From assembly GCF_024346375.1 (NCBI RefSeq), contig NZ_JAGQCV010000002.1, positions 186,001 to 250,000 of the forward strand: a DNA stretch of 64,000 nucleotides, in the 5' to 3' direction. Each line of letters starts with the position of its first letter. Positions within the stretch are counted from its first letter, which is position 1. Source of the stretch: Synechococcus sp. ATX 2A4. GTDB lineage: Bacteria; Cyanobacteriota; Cyanobacteriia; PCC-6307; Cyanobiaceae. The notes below the pieces were generated by a model. It did not search any database, was not told the DNA's origin, and was given only the letters and a program-made list of their open reading frames with translations. Position numbers and translations under genes: made by a program. Shown here in pieces: positions 44,126 to 53,206 of the stretch.

Positions 44126-44644
44126 TCAGCCGCCGTATTGCCAGCCGGTGGCGGACAGCTCCAATGCGGCGCCATCGCGGTGCAGCTGGGCCGATTTCAC
44201 CTCCCCCACGAACACGGTGTGATCGCCATGGGCCACCTGGCCCACCACGGCGCATTCCACGGCGCCGAGGGCATCGTCGAGCACTGGCAGTCCCAGGGGG
44301 CCGAGGGTGAAGGGGGCCGCATCGAAGCGGCCGCCGATGCCCTTCTGGGGCTTGAAGAACACCGCCGCCAGGTCTTTCTGCTCGGATGAGAGCACGTTGA
44401 GCGAGAAGCGGCCCGTGCGGCTGATGATGCCGTTGCTGGTGGAGTCGGCGCGCACGGCCATCACCACCAGCGGCGGATCGAAGGATCCCTGGGTGACCCA
44501 GCTGGCGGTGAAGCCGTTGACGTCGTCCCCTTCGGCCACGCCGCAGATGAACACGCCATGGGGGATCTTGCGCAGCAGGGTTTTCTTGGCGGCGCTGTCG
44601 AGCACGGGGGCCGCGGCGCCGTCGACGTTGAGATCCACAGCCAT
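44126..44644 (-). CDS. Flavin reductase-like protein
   Basis: The 172-aa protein belongs to the FMN-binding split-barrel flavin reductase family. [34 protein letters not shown] and [18 protein letters not shown] are the typical flavin-contacting blocks. It would reduce free flavin with NAD(P)H, or be a domain that passes electrons on. It starts the minus-strand run of uvrC, photolyase, hemJ and the PHP gene, and is divergent from coaD, with 121 bp between starts for both promoters. Confidence 0.88.
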   Translation of the reverse strand: MAVDLNVDGAAAPVLDSAAKKTLLRKIPHGVFICGVAEGDDVNGFTASWVTQGSFDPPLVVMAVRADSTSNGIISRTGRFSLNVLSSEQKDLAAVFFKPQKGIGGRFDAAPFTLGPLGLPVLDDALGAVECAVVGQVAHGDHTVFVGEVKSAQLHRDGAALELSATGWQYGG

Positions 44645-44765
44645 GGCCTGGTTCTTGGAAGTGATGCCAACTCTAGGCAGGCCGGAGGGGGGGGACCGTC
44701 TGCGGCCTCAGCCTCCATAGGATCCCCCCGCCGCCCTCGCTGCCGGGCCCCTGCCCCCCGCTCCC

Positions 44766-45257
44766 ATGAAGGCCCTCTACCCCGGCAGCTTCGACCCGAT
44801 CACCCTCGGCCACCTCGACCTGATCGAGCGCAGCAGCCGCCTGTTCGAGGAGGTGCTGGTGGCGGTGCTACAGAACCCTGGTAAGCAGCCCAGCTTTTCG
44901 CTCGAGCAGCGGCTGGCGCAGATTCGCCGCGCCACGTCCCATCTCAGCAACGTGGAGGTGAGCAGCTTCGATGGCCTCACGGTGGAGTTCGCGCGCCGCA
45001 CCGGCACCGGCGTGATCCTGCGCGGGCTGCGGGCGATGAGCGATTTTGAATTTGAGCTGCAGATCGCCCACACGAATCTCAGCCTGGCTCCGGAGGTGGA
45101 AACGCTGTTTCTGGCCACTGCCGTTCCCCACAGCTTCCTCAGCAGCAGCGTGGTGAAGGAGGTGGCGCGCTTCGGTGGGGAGGTGCGTCACCTCGTGCCC
45201 AGCGGAGTGGCAGAGGAACTCGCCAGGCTCTTTAATCAGACATACCCGCCCCGATGA
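44766..45257 (+). CDS. coaD: Phosphopantetheine adenylyltransferase
   Basis: CoaD transfers AMP from ATP to 4'-phosphopantetheine, the penultimate step to coenzyme A. The 163-aa protein has the nucleotide-binding T/HxGH motif in [33 protein letters not shown], and the C-terminal [13 protein letters not shown]. All are standard. The downstream coiled-coil gene begins 1 nt after its stop (45259), so they are almost certainly co-expressed. Confidence 0.97.
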   Translation: MKALYPGSFDPITLGHLDLIERSSRLFEEVLVAVLQNPGKQPSFSLEQRLAQIRRATSHLSNVEVSSFDGLTVEFARRTGTGVILRGLRAMSDFEFELQIAHTNLSLAPEVETLFLATAVPHSFLSSSVVKEVARFGGEVRHLVPSGVAEELARLFNQTYPPR

Positions 45258-45258
45258 G

Positions 45259-46206
45259 ATGACCGAGAATCGGATCAGCGTGCTGGAACAACTCGAGCAG
45301 CTTGAGGAGATCGTGCTCGACGGCACGCGCATTCCCTTCAGCGGCGGCCGGCTGGTGAATGAGCAGGACGCCATCGAGGTGATGGAGGCTGTGCGTGAGG
45401 CGCTGCCGCCGGAGTTGGAGCAGGCCCAGGAGCTCCTGGCGCAGCGCGACACCTTCATTGCCAAGGCCCGCCAGCAGGCGGAAGAAATCATGGTGCAGGC
45501 CCGCCGCGAGCGGGAGCAGCTGATCAACGCGGCCTCGGTCCGGCAGGAAGCGGAGCAGCAGGGCGCGCAGATCCGGGAGCACACCCGCCAGCAGTGCGAG
45601 CAGATGCAGCTGGCCACCCGTCAGCAAGTGGCTCAGGCGGAACAGGAGCACCAGAGCCGCCTGGCCCAGATGGAGCAGCAGTTCGGCGCCCGCCGCCAGC
45701 AGCTGGAGCAGGAAGCGATCCAACGCCGCCAGCAGCTCGACGCCGAATTCACTGAGCTCAAGCGGCAGCTGGGCGACCAGCACGAACGCAGCCGTCAGCA
45801 GAGCCTGCAGGAGATTGAGCAGATCCGTCAGGAGGGGTTGCGCATCCAGCGCGAAAGCCAGGCGGAAGCCGAACGGCTGCACACCGATGCGCTGCAGTTC
45901 CGTCAGCAGACCCAGCAGCAGTGTGAACAGCTGATCACCCGCACCCGGCAGGAAGCAGGGGCGGTGCAGGAAGGGGCCAACCGTTATGCCGAGCAGGTGC
46001 TGAGCGAGCTGGAAACACGGCTCGGCGAACTCAACAAGGTGGTGCATGCCGGCCGCCGCGAACTGGGCCGGCTGCAAACCGGCGAGACCTTGACGGCCAG
46101 CGGCGGCGCCCCAGTCACCGACGAGCCCGAAGCCAAGGAGGCTGCCCTCAGCAGCCGCGCCCGCCGCGCCGCCTCTCGCCTCAGGCAGGTGGCTGGCAGA
46201 GGCTGA
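45259..46206 (+). CDS. Long coiled-coil protein coupled to coaD (315 aa)
   Basis: A short N-terminal block (ISVLEQLEQLEEIVLDGTRIPFSGGRLVNEQDAIEVM, split here by residue ~20) precedes an almost continuous Gln/Glu/Arg-rich coiled coil (~50-280), ending in a basic tail (SSRARRAASRLRQ). It resembles stalk proteins such as ATP synthase b subunits, or DivIVA-like scaffold proteins, only in being coiled-coil; there is no transmembrane anchor. I recall similar genes next to coaD in picocyanobacteria. A scaffolding or division-site role is possible but unproven. Its end overlaps convergent dacB by 26 bp. Confidence 0.78.
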   Translation: MTENRISVLEQLEQLEEIVLDGTRIPFSGGRLVNEQDAIEVMEAVREALPPELEQAQELLAQRDTFIAKARQQAEEIMVQARREREQLINAASVRQEAEQQGAQIREHTRQQCEQMQLATRQQVAQAEQEHQSRLAQMEQQFGARRQQLEQEAIQRRQQLDAEFTELKRQLGDQHERSRQQSLQEIEQIRQEGLRIQRESQAEAERLHTDALQFRQQTQQQCEQLITRTRQEAGAVQEGANRYAEQVLSELETRLGELNKVVHAGRRELGRLQTGETLTASGGAPVTDEPEAKEAALSSRARRAASRLRQVAGRG

Positions 46207-47452
46207 CGATCTGCACATCGCGCAGCACCCGGCCGATCGTGGTGTTCGGTGCGCCGGCACCATTGGAGATCAGGCTCACGTACCTGGGTCCATCGCTGGT
46301 CTCAAGGACGCCGCTGATCGAGCGCACACCCGTCAAGGTGCCGGTTTTGGCGTGCAGTTTGCCGTCAAGGCTCGTGCCCTTGTAAAGGTTCCGAAGCGTG
46401 CCCCGCCGCCCTGCCACCGCCATCGAGGCGATGTAGTTGGCGCCGTAAGGGTGCTGGGCCATGCGCAACAGCAGGCTGGCGATCAGGCGGGAGGTGAGCC
46501 GGTCGCCGCGGTCGAGGCCACTGCCGCCCATCACCACCACACCTGCGGTGGGCAGCCCCTGGGCCCGCAGCCACTGCAGGGCCGCCTGCCGGCTCTGTGG
46601 CAACGACCAGGTGCCGCTGGCCTGCCTCAGCAACACTTCGGCGGTGAAGTTGTGGCTTTCGGAGTTCGCCAGGCTGAGCAGGTTGTGCATCGGCGCCGAG
46701 AGTTCCTCATGCAGCAGCACCGAGTCTTCCGGCAACGGCGCCAGGGAGGACACCATCGCCAGCTGCACGTTGCGGCCCCCCTGGGTGGTCAGGGTGCGGG
46801 TGAGCAGGCGCTGCAGGCGGCCAGGCGGATTGGCCACGGCCATGTCAATCGCGTTGCTGGTGACGGCCAGCCGGGTGATCGGCGCCCCGTAGGCATAAGC
46901 GCGATCCTCCGGATGCCAGCCCTGGGGCCACCAGGCCTGGGGCGGCTCCTCGGCCAGCTCCAGCCGCACCGTGGTGCCCGGCAGGCCGGGGCCACCCCCT
47001 GACCCCATGGCCAGGTGGGCGAAGCGCTGCAGCTGGGGCAGATCGAGATCGGGATCGCCCTCACCGGTCAAGCGCAGGGTGCCGTCGGGCAGGCGCCAGA
47101 GACGGGTGGTGAGGCGGTAGTCGGGGCCCAGCCGGTCGAGGGCGAAGGCGGAGCTGACCAGCTTCTGGTTGGAGGCCGGCACGCGCGGCCGCAGGCCGTT
47201 CACATCGGCCAGCAGGCGGCCGTTGCCATCGGCCACGGTGACGCTCCACACACCGATCTCGGGGCCGAGCTGGGCACGCACCCGTTGCTGCAGGGCCGGG
47301 CAGCTCACCTGGTTCTGCAGCTGGGGCAGCCCGACGGCCGGCGGGGCCTGCGGCAGGCTCGCCATCGGCAGGGCGATGGCCGGCGTGCAGGTGGCCAGAG
47401 CCAGCCCGAGGCTGAATCCGATGCGGCTGAGTGTCTGAGGGGAACGGGTCAT
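46181..47452 (-). CDS. dacB: D-alanyl-D-alanine carboxypeptidase/endopeptidase (PBP4/DacB family)
   Basis: This periplasmic class C penicillin-binding protein trims or cuts peptidoglycan cross-links. A signal peptide (~1-28) precedes the S13 domain. The S-x-x-K nucleophile motif is S-N-Q-K in RVPASNQKLVSSAFAL, the S-x-N motif is in LANSESHNFTAEVLLRQ, and the K-T-G motif is in GKLHAKTGTLTGVRSISG. The 423-aa length fits the family with its inserted domain. It starts 1 nt after the DUF4330 gene, so they are co-expressed. Confidence 0.93.
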   Translation of the reverse strand: MTRSPQTLSRIGFSLGLALATCTPAIALPMASLPQAPPAVGLPQLQNQVSCPALQQRVRAQLGPEIGVWSVTVADGNGRLLADVNGLRPRVPASNQKLVSSAFALDRLGPDYRLTTRLWRLPDGTLRLTGEGDPDLDLPQLQRFAHLAMGSGGGPGLPGTTVRLELAEEPPQAWWPQGWHPEDRAYAYGAPITRLAVTSNAIDMAVANPPGRLQRLLTRTLTTQGGRNVQLAMVSSLAPLPEDSVLLHEELSAPMHNLLSLANSESHNFTAEVLLRQASGTWSLPQSRQAALQWLRAQGLPTAGVVVMGGSGLDRGDRLTSRLIASLLLRMAQHPYGANYIASMAVAGRRGTLRNLYKGTSLDGKLHAKTGTLTGVRSISGVLETSDGPRYVSLISNGAGAPNTTIGRVLRDVQIVSLCQPPA

Positions 47453-47453
47453 G

Positions 47454-47981
47454 TCAGCTGGCTCCGAGTTTCAGGCCCGACACCGTGCCGCCGATGCGGA
47501 AGTCACGGCCTTCCAGTTCCACCGGGGCGCCGATCTTGAGGTTCTGGTTGCCGAACACCACGCCGCCGCTGGTCTTGCGGCCTTTGCCCTCCAGCACGAA
47601 GCGTGCATCGAGCGAACTGAACACGGCCTGGTTCGGGTCAAGGGCAGTCACCACCCGTCCGTCGGGCTGGACCGCCACCAGGCGGCGCTGCAACGGCACC
47701 AGCTCCTGCAGCTTCACCGTGCCGTGGGGCTGGTTGCGGATCACGATGCTCACCTCGCCGTCGTCGCGGATCGAGCGGATCAGGGCCTGGGGATCCGCCA
47801 CTGAGGCCCCTCGCACATCCACCATCACCGTGACCGGCTGCATGGCCCCGGTGGCTTCGGCCACCGCACCGCTCAGTTTCGGGCTCCAGACCACACCGGC
47901 CAGGGCCATCAGCACGGCAGCCGCCGCTCCGACGTCCACCAGGCTCCAGGAGCGGCGGGTGGCTTGGGGCTCGGCGGCCAT
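47454..47981 (-). CDS. DUF4330-family membrane-anchored protein
   Basis: The ~175-aa protein has one N-terminal transmembrane helix (~17-38) and an extracytoplasmic beta-rich domain matching the cyanobacterial DUF4330 family: TVMVDVRGASVADPQALI, VIRNQPHGTVKL, NQNLKIGAPVELEG. Function is unknown, but the 1-nt spacing to dacB suggests an envelope role. ATG 47981 (MAAEPQATRR) is preferred; ATG 47999 adds six residues. Confidence 0.85.
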   Translation of the reverse strand: MAAEPQATRRSWSLVDVGAAAAVLMALAGVVWSPKLSGAVAEATGAMQPVTVMVDVRGASVADPQALIRSIRDDGEVSIVIRNQPHGTVKLQELVPLQRRLVAVQPDGRVVTALDPNQAVFSSLDARFVLEGKGRKTSGGVVFGNQNLKIGAPVELEGRDFRIGGTVSGLKLGAS

Positions 47982-48070
47982 GGCGCAATGTTCAGACACG
48001 CAAGCTTAAGGAGCCTGGCCAGGGGCCACCAGGGGGGGGCAGCCTCTGATTTGCACACCCGCACCGGCGA

Positions 48071-48130
48071 GGAACGTCCATTGCCACAGCGGTCCGGAAC
48101 GTCCATGGCCGCGCGGGCGTGGAACGTCAG
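48071..48130. repeat. Three 25-bp-spaced repeats at the end of the DUF1995 gene
   Basis: GGAACGTCCA begins at 48071 and 48096 and its variant GGAACGTCAG at 48121, exactly 25 bp apart. The last copy contains the stop codon of the DUF1995 gene (minus strand). Between cores the sequence is only partly conserved. This is a short degenerate tandem array, not a CRISPR. Confidence 0.8.
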
Positions 48131-48882
48131 TTGCGCAGGCTGCCGAGAAAGCGATCGAGGGCCTGCAGACCGCCTGTCACCGTGGCCGCCTGGCCGGGGC
48201 TGAGTGATTCCGCCACCTGCTCCGCATCGGGCTTCTGCTCGAACGTCTCCTCCAGGCGGTGGCCATCGGGGTCGTTGCGGTAGAGCTCCCACGGGCCCGG
48301 GAAACAGCGGCGCAGGGCTCCTTCCGGCAGGGGCAGCAAGGCGTAGGCACTGCGCCAGGTAGAAAGAAAGCCGCGCCGCCGCTCCCGCGCCACGCTGCCG
48401 ATGCCTACGGCCGCATCTTCAAGGCTGCCGTTGAGCAGCACCACGCCGCCGCGATGGTTCAGGCAGAGGCGCTCGACGGCGTCGTAATCGGAGGGGCCGG
48501 GCGCCACCAGGACCAGCAGCGGCGGGTCGGATGCGCCTTCACCCTGCGGTTCACTGGCAGGGCTCTGCGCGTCATTGGAAGCATCGGCCGGCGTGCTGGC
48601 TGCAGCGTTCAGCCGTTCCTGGTCCTTCAGGCTGCCGGTGCGGGCGGCCAGGTCGGGGGCATCGCGCTGGGCCAGGGCTGTGGCACCCGCATCGGGAAAC
48701 ACCAGCCGGAACTGCCGCTCCTGCCCCTGCAGGGCCTGGCCGAGCCGCAGCACCAACGGCAGCAGGCGCAGCCCTTCAAAGCGGAATTCCAGCGTCCAGC
48801 GCCCTGAGGCGCTGTCCGCCAGGGCGGCGAGCAAGCCCTCCATGGCCTGGGCTTCGGCGCTGAGCAGATCGGAGGGAAGCAC
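48127..48882 (-). CDS. DUF1995-family protein
   Basis: The 251-aa soluble protein shows the DUF1995 pattern known from cyanobacteria and plastids: LPSDLLSAEAQAMEGLLAAL, RQFRLVFPDAGATALAQRD, VLVAPGPSDYDAVERLC, VVLLNGSLEDAAVGIGSVAR, FLSTWRSAYALLPLPEGALR. Function is unestablished; some plant members associate with chlorophyll or thylakoid functions. A Ser/Ala-rich insertion (~95-120) interrupts the middle. It follows dapF by 40 bp on the same strand. Confidence 0.88.
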   Translation of the reverse strand: MLPSDLLSAEAQAMEGLLAALADSASGRWTLEFRFEGLRLLPLVLRLGQALQGQERQFRLVFPDAGATALAQRDAPDLAARTGSLKDQERLNAAASTPADASNDAQSPASEPQGEGASDPPLLVLVAPGPSDYDAVERLCLNHRGGVVLLNGSLEDAAVGIGSVARERRRGFLSTWRSAYALLPLPEGALRRCFPGPWELYRNDPDGHRLEETFEQKPDAEQVAESLSPGQAATVTGGLQALDRFLGSLRN

Positions 48883-48922
48883 GCTGGATCGGTGGCGGGC
48901 GCGCCGACCCTACTCAGGCCAC

Positions 48923-50107
48923 TCAGCCCTCCCGTTCGAGCCGCTGCCGTGTGCGCGCCTCCAGGGAGTTGCTGGCCAGGGTCACCAGATCATCCAGTGA
49001 GCGGCTGTTGAGCAAGGCGTCCACCCTGGCCCGCAGCGCCGCATTGGGACAATCATCGGGCTGCTGGCAGCCGTTGGTGCATTCCACGGCGCAGTTGACG
49101 GTCGGATCAGCAACGGCCGCCGGCAGATCGTCTGCGGCGCCCACAGAAGTGGCGTTGTCGCTGGGGGCAATGCTGGCGTTGGGCTCAATGCTGCCGCTGC
49201 GTTCTTCGGGTGCATCGGCTGGTTGGCTGGCGCCCGGCGGGAGGTCACCGAACAGCTCCGGTGCCAGCACGCCATCGAACACCGGCTCCGCCGGACCGCT
49301 CATGAACAGGTGGTCCGAGCTGGTGTCCCAGTCGATCCAGAGCGTGCCGCCGGGCAGATCAACGCGGGCCGAGCGTTCGCACAGGCCCAGGCGGTGGCTG
49401 GCCACCAGCGTGGCGCAGGCGCCGGTGCCGCAGGCGAGGGTGGGCCCGGCGCCCCGCTCCCAGACCCGCATCACCAGGTGGCTGGGGCTGAGCGCCTCCA
49501 CGAAGTGCACGTTGGTGCGGGCGGGGAAGGCCGGGTGGCGCTCCAGCAGCGGGCCGAGCCGTTCGAGATCGACCTCCTGCACCGCCGCCACCGGCAGCAC
49601 CACATGGGGATTGCCCATGCCGGCGGCGGCCACCGCGAAGCTTTCGCCCGCCACGCTCAGTTCCCCCTGGGGCAGGCCGGACGGACCGATCTCCAGGGTG
49701 GTGGGCACCTGCTCCGGCACCAGGAACGGCGTGCCCATGTCGACGCGCACGGAACCATCGGCCAGCAGCTCCGGCACGATCAGGCCGGCGAGGGTTTCCA
49801 CCATCCAGCGGCGGCCCGGCGCATCCCCGTCGCTGTCGGCCAGGAAACGGGCCAGGCAACGGATGCCGTTGCCGCACATCTCGGGCTCGGTGCCATCGGC
49901 GTTGAAGATGCGCATGCGCAGTTCGCCGTCCTGTTCGGGCGGGAGCGCCAGGATCACCCCGTCTCCGCCCACGCCGAAGCGGCGGTCGCAAAGCAAGCTC
50001 ACCCGTTCGGGGGTGAGATCGAAGCAGAAATCAGCGGTGGTCGCGTTGCGCCCGTCGAGCAACAGAAAATCGTTGCCCAATCCCTGATACTTGCTGAACG
50101 CCAGCAT
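48923..50107 (-). CDS. dapF: Diaminopimelate epimerase with C-terminal extension
   Basis: DapF converts LL- to meso-diaminopimelate for lysine and peptidoglycan. Residues 1-285 are a complete epimerase with both catalytic cysteines, C78 (EPEMCGNGIRC) and C226 (TLACGTGACATL). Residues ~288-394 form an extra ~105 aa not found in the normal ~280-aa enzyme: an acidic/Ala/Pro linker, a four-cysteine segment (C339, C343, C347, C353 in NCAVECTNGCQQPDDCPNA), and an Arg/Leu-rich helix. No internal stop or frameshift is seen, so it is a genuine in-frame extension. It is divergent from hfq, with 32 bp between starts. Confidence 0.95.
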   Translation of the reverse strand: MLAFSKYQGLGNDFLLLDGRNATTADFCFDLTPERVSLLCDRRFGVGGDGVILALPPEQDGELRMRIFNADGTEPEMCGNGIRCLARFLADSDGDAPGRRWMVETLAGLIVPELLADGSVRVDMGTPFLVPEQVPTTLEIGPSGLPQGELSVAGESFAVAAAGMGNPHVVLPVAAVQEVDLERLGPLLERHPAFPARTNVHFVEALSPSHLVMRVWERGAGPTLACGTGACATLVASHRLGLCERSARVDLPGGTLWIDWDTSSDHLFMSGPAEPVFDGVLAPELFGDLPPGASQPADAPEERSGSIEPNASIAPSDNATSVGAADDLPAAVADPTVNCAVECTNGCQQPDDCPNAALRARVDALLNSRSLDDLVTLASNSLEARTRQRLEREG

Positions 50108-50139
50108 TTCCTTGTCCCGGCAGGCCTGCTTCCGATCTT

Positions 50140-50361
50140 ATGGAGATCACCACCCTCGACCCCAGCCTCCCGGGCGTACGGCAGTTGCAGCAATGGATCC
50201 GCGGACGCAACCCGTTGGAGCTGCTGCTGGTGGATTCCGTGCAGGTCACCGGCACGCTGCTCTGGCAAGACCCGGAGTTCCTGGCGCTGCGCGGTGAGAA
50301 CGACGCTGACCCGGTTCTGATCAACCGCCGCATGGTGGTGTCGATCCGCACCACCTCCTGA
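50140..50361 (+). CDS. hfq: Hfq-like Sm-family protein (cyanobacterial type)
   Basis: The 73-aa protein has the Sm1/Sm2 layout of cyanobacterial Hfq: LPGVRQLQQWIRGRNPLELLLVDSVQ, then GTLLWQDPEFLAL and VLINRRMVVSIRT. Classical Hfq RNA-binding residues (the YKH motif in Sm2) are absent, as known for cyanobacterial forms, which bind RNA weakly and can interact with the type IV pilus system. Its start is only 32 bp from the divergent dapF start, so both promoters are compact or overlap. leuS follows 72 bp downstream. Confidence 0.88.
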   Translation: MEITTLDPSLPGVRQLQQWIRGRNPLELLLVDSVQVTGTLLWQDPEFLALRGENDADPVLINRRMVVSIRTTS

Positions 50362-50433
50362 GCCGGAAACGGCTGTGGCACGATCGGGCGTGAGAGTGAA
50401 CGGCTGAACCCAGCGGCCGCCGCCAAGTCCGTC

Positions 50434-53172
50434 GTGCCCGAGAAGCTCGTGTCCGAGAAGGTCATCGCCGAGACCGGCTCCACCGTTGAGCCCCCTGCAG
50501 TGGAGCCCCCTGGAGCCGCGTCCGGCCGCGCTGATGCTCCAGAGGCGAGCCGTTACCAGCCCGCCGCGATCGAGAGCCGCTGGCAGGCGCGCTGGCAGGC
50601 CGAGGGGCTGGATGCCACGCCGGAACCCAGTCCGCAGGCTGCCGGCGACACCACGGCAACGGACCAGACCTTCTACGCCCTCTCGATGTTCCCCTATCCC
50701 TCGGGGAACCTGCACATGGGCCATGTGCGCAACTACGTGATCACCGATGTGATCGCCCGCGTGCAGCGCCAGCGGGGCCGCAAGGTGCTGCATCCGATGG
50801 GCTGGGATGCCTTCGGCCTGCCGGCCGAGAACGCCGCGATCGAACGGGGCATCGACCCCGGCGACTGGACCGATCGCAACATCGCCCAGATGCGTCAGCA
50901 GTTGCAACGCCTCGGCCTGTCGATCGACTGGAGCCGCGAGCTGGCCACCTGCCACACCGATTACTACCGCTGGACCCAGTGGTTGTTTCTGCAGTTCCTC
51001 GATGCTGGCCTGGCCTACCGCAAGGAGGCCACCGTCAACTGGGATCCGGTCGATCAGACCGTGCTCGCCAATGAGCAGGTGGACGGGGACGGCCGTTCCT
51101 GGCGTTCCGGCGCGCGGGTGGAGAAGCGGCAGCTGCGGCAGTGGTTTCTGCGCATCACCGCCTACGCCGATGCCCTGCTCGACGACCTGCCGAAGCTGCA
51201 GGGCTGGCCGGAGCGGGTGCGCACGATGCAGGCCAACTGGATCGGCCGCTCGGTGGGGGCCGAGCTGGAGTTTCCGGTGCTGGCGCCGGACGGCACCGGC
51301 CAGGACACCACCATCACCGTGTTCACCACCCGTCCGGACACGGTCTACGGGGTGAGTTACCTGGTGCTGGCGCCAGAGCATCCCCTGGTGGCCACACTCA
51401 CGGCGCCCGAGCAGCAGGACGCGGTGCGTGCCTTCTGTGAGCGGGTGGGGCTGCAGAGCGAGCAGGAGCGGCTGGCCGACGACCGGCCCAAGCGGGGGGT
51501 GCTACTCGGCCGCTCGGTGCGCCACCCGTTCACCGGAGAGGCGATTCCACTCTGGATCGCCGATTACGTGCTCGCCGATTACGGCACCGGAGCGGTGATG
51601 GGTGTACCGGCCCATGACCCGCGCGATTTCGTCTTCGCCCGCCAGTACGAACTGCCGGTGCGGCGGGTGATCGTGCCGGAGGGCGCCGATGAACACGACT
51701 GGGACGGCACCGCCTGGACCGAGCCCGGTGTGCTGATCCATTCCGGGCCGTTTGACGGACAGCCGTCGGGGCAGGCGAAAGCGGCGATCGTGGCCCACGC
51801 GGAAGCGCAGGGCTGGGGCCGCGCCCGCGTGCAATTCCGGCTGCGGGATTGGCTGATCTCTCGGCAGCGCTACTGGGGCTGCCCGATTCCGGTGGTGCAC
51901 TGCGACCATTGCGGCGTGGTGCCGGTGCCGGCCGAGCAGTTGCCGGTGGAGCTGCCCCGTGGCGTGGCCTTCAGCGGCAAGGGGGCGTCGCCGCTGGCCC
52001 AGCTGCACGACTGGGTCAACGTGGACTGCCCCAGCTGCGGCCGCCCCGCCCGGCGGGAGACCGACACGATGGACACCTTCATGTGTTCCTCGTGGTATTT
52101 CCTGCGCTTCAGTGATCCCCACAACGAGGCACTGCCGTTCGCCAAGGCGACCGCCGATCAGTGGCTGCCGGTGAACCAGTACGTGGGTGGGATCGAGCAC
52201 GCGATTCTGCACCTGCTCTATTCCCGCTTCTTCACCAAGGTGCTGCGTGACCGGGGCCTGCTCAGCTTTGATGAGCCGTTCCAGCGCCTGCTCACCCAGG
52301 GCATGGTGCAGAGCCTCACCTACAAAAATCCCCACACCGGCAAATACATCGCTCCAGCCGACGTGGCGGATGCCAATGATCCCCGCGATCCGATCAATGG
52401 CGAGCGGCTGGACGTGTTCTTCGAGAAAATGTCGAAGTCGAAGCACAACGGCGTGGATCCTGCCGCCGTGATCGATCGCTACGGCGCCGACACCGCCCGC
52501 ATGTTCATCCTGTTCAAAGCGCCGCCGGAAAAGGATCTGGAATGGGACGCCGCCGATGTGGAAGGTCAGTTCCGCTTTCTGCAGCGGGTGTGGCGGCAGG
52601 TGCAGGGCGCCCGCAGCCGGGGCGTGTCGATGGCGGCCCCAGCCCAGCGCGAGCTGCTGGTCGCCGTGGCGAAGGCGTCTGGGAGCGACCGGGAACTGCG
52701 CCGCTGCGTGCATGCGGCGATCGCCGCGATCAGCGATGACCTCGCCGATGGCCGCTACCAGTTCAACACCGCCGTTTCGGAGCTGATGAAGCTCAGCAAT
52801 GCCATCGGCAGCCACCTGGAGGCCGCTTCTGCGGCGGTGGCCGAAGAGGCGGTGCGCACCCTGCTGGTGCTGCTGGCTCCCTTCGCCCCTCACCTGGCCG
52901 AAGAATTGTGGGAGCAGCTTGGCGGCGCCGGCAGTGTGCACCGTCAGCGCTGGCCCGAACTGGATCCGGCCGCCCTGGCGCAGGACACCATCGCCCTGGT
53001 GATTCAGGTGAAAGGGAAGGTGCGGGGCAGCCTTGATGTGCCCGCTGACGCTGATGCCGCGACCCTGGAGCGCCTGGCCCTCGACAGTGACATCGCCCGC
53101 AAGTGGCTCGACGGCCAAGCGCCCCGGCGCGTGATCGTGGTGCCCGGCAAGCTCGTGAACCTGGTGCCCTGA
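50434..53172 (+). CDS. leuS: Leucyl-tRNA synthetase
   Basis: This class I synthetase (912 aa) charges tRNA-Leu. HMGH (94-97, in [10 protein letters not shown]) is the HIGH signature, KMSKSKHNG is the KMSKS loop, and the CP1 editing domain carries [19 protein letters not shown]. The protein starts with GTG at 50434 and has ~40 extra N-terminal residues rich in Pro, Glu and Ala before the conserved [11 protein letters not shown]; a later start is not excluded, since no ATG occurs before it. Confidence 0.97.
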   Translation: MPEKLVSEKVIAETGSTVEPPAVEPPGAASGRADAPEASRYQPAAIESRWQARWQAEGLDATPEPSPQAAGDTTATDQTFYALSMFPYPSGNLHMGHVRNYVITDVIARVQRQRGRKVLHPMGWDAFGLPAENAAIERGIDPGDWTDRNIAQMRQQLQRLGLSIDWSRELATCHTDYYRWTQWLFLQFLDAGLAYRKEATVNWDPVDQTVLANEQVDGDGRSWRSGARVEKRQLRQWFLRITAYADALLDDLPKLQGWPERVRTMQANWIGRSVGAELEFPVLAPDGTGQDTTITVFTTRPDTVYGVSYLVLAPEHPLVATLTAPEQQDAVRAFCERVGLQSEQERLADDRPKRGVLLGRSVRHPFTGEAIPLWIADYVLADYGTGAVMGVPAHDPRDFVFARQYELPVRRVIVPEGADEHDWDGTAWTEPGVLIHSGPFDGQPSGQAKAAIVAHAEAQGWGRARVQFRLRDWLISRQRYWGCPIPVVHCDHCGVVPVPAEQLPVELPRGVAFSGKGASPLAQLHDWVNVDCPSCGRPARRETDTMDTFMCSSWYFLRFSDPHNEALPFAKATADQWLPVNQYVGGIEHAILHLLYSRFFTKVLRDRGLLSFDEPFQRLLTQGMVQSLTYKNPHTGKYIAPADVADANDPRDPINGERLDVFFEKMSKSKHNGVDPAAVIDRYGADTARMFILFKAPPEKDLEWDAADVEGQFRFLQRVWRQVQGARSRGVSMAAPAQRELLVAVAKASGSDRELRRCVHAAIAAISDDLADGRYQFNTAVSELMKLSNAIGSHLEAASAAVAEEAVRTLLVLLAPFAPHLAEELWEQLGGAGSVHRQRWPELDPAALAQDTIALVIQVKGKVRGSLDVPADADAATLERLALDSDIARKWLDGQAPRRVIVVPGKLVNLVP

Positions 53173-53206
53173 ACCTTGCTTCCCTGCGCCCTTGCCCAAT
53201 GGCTGT

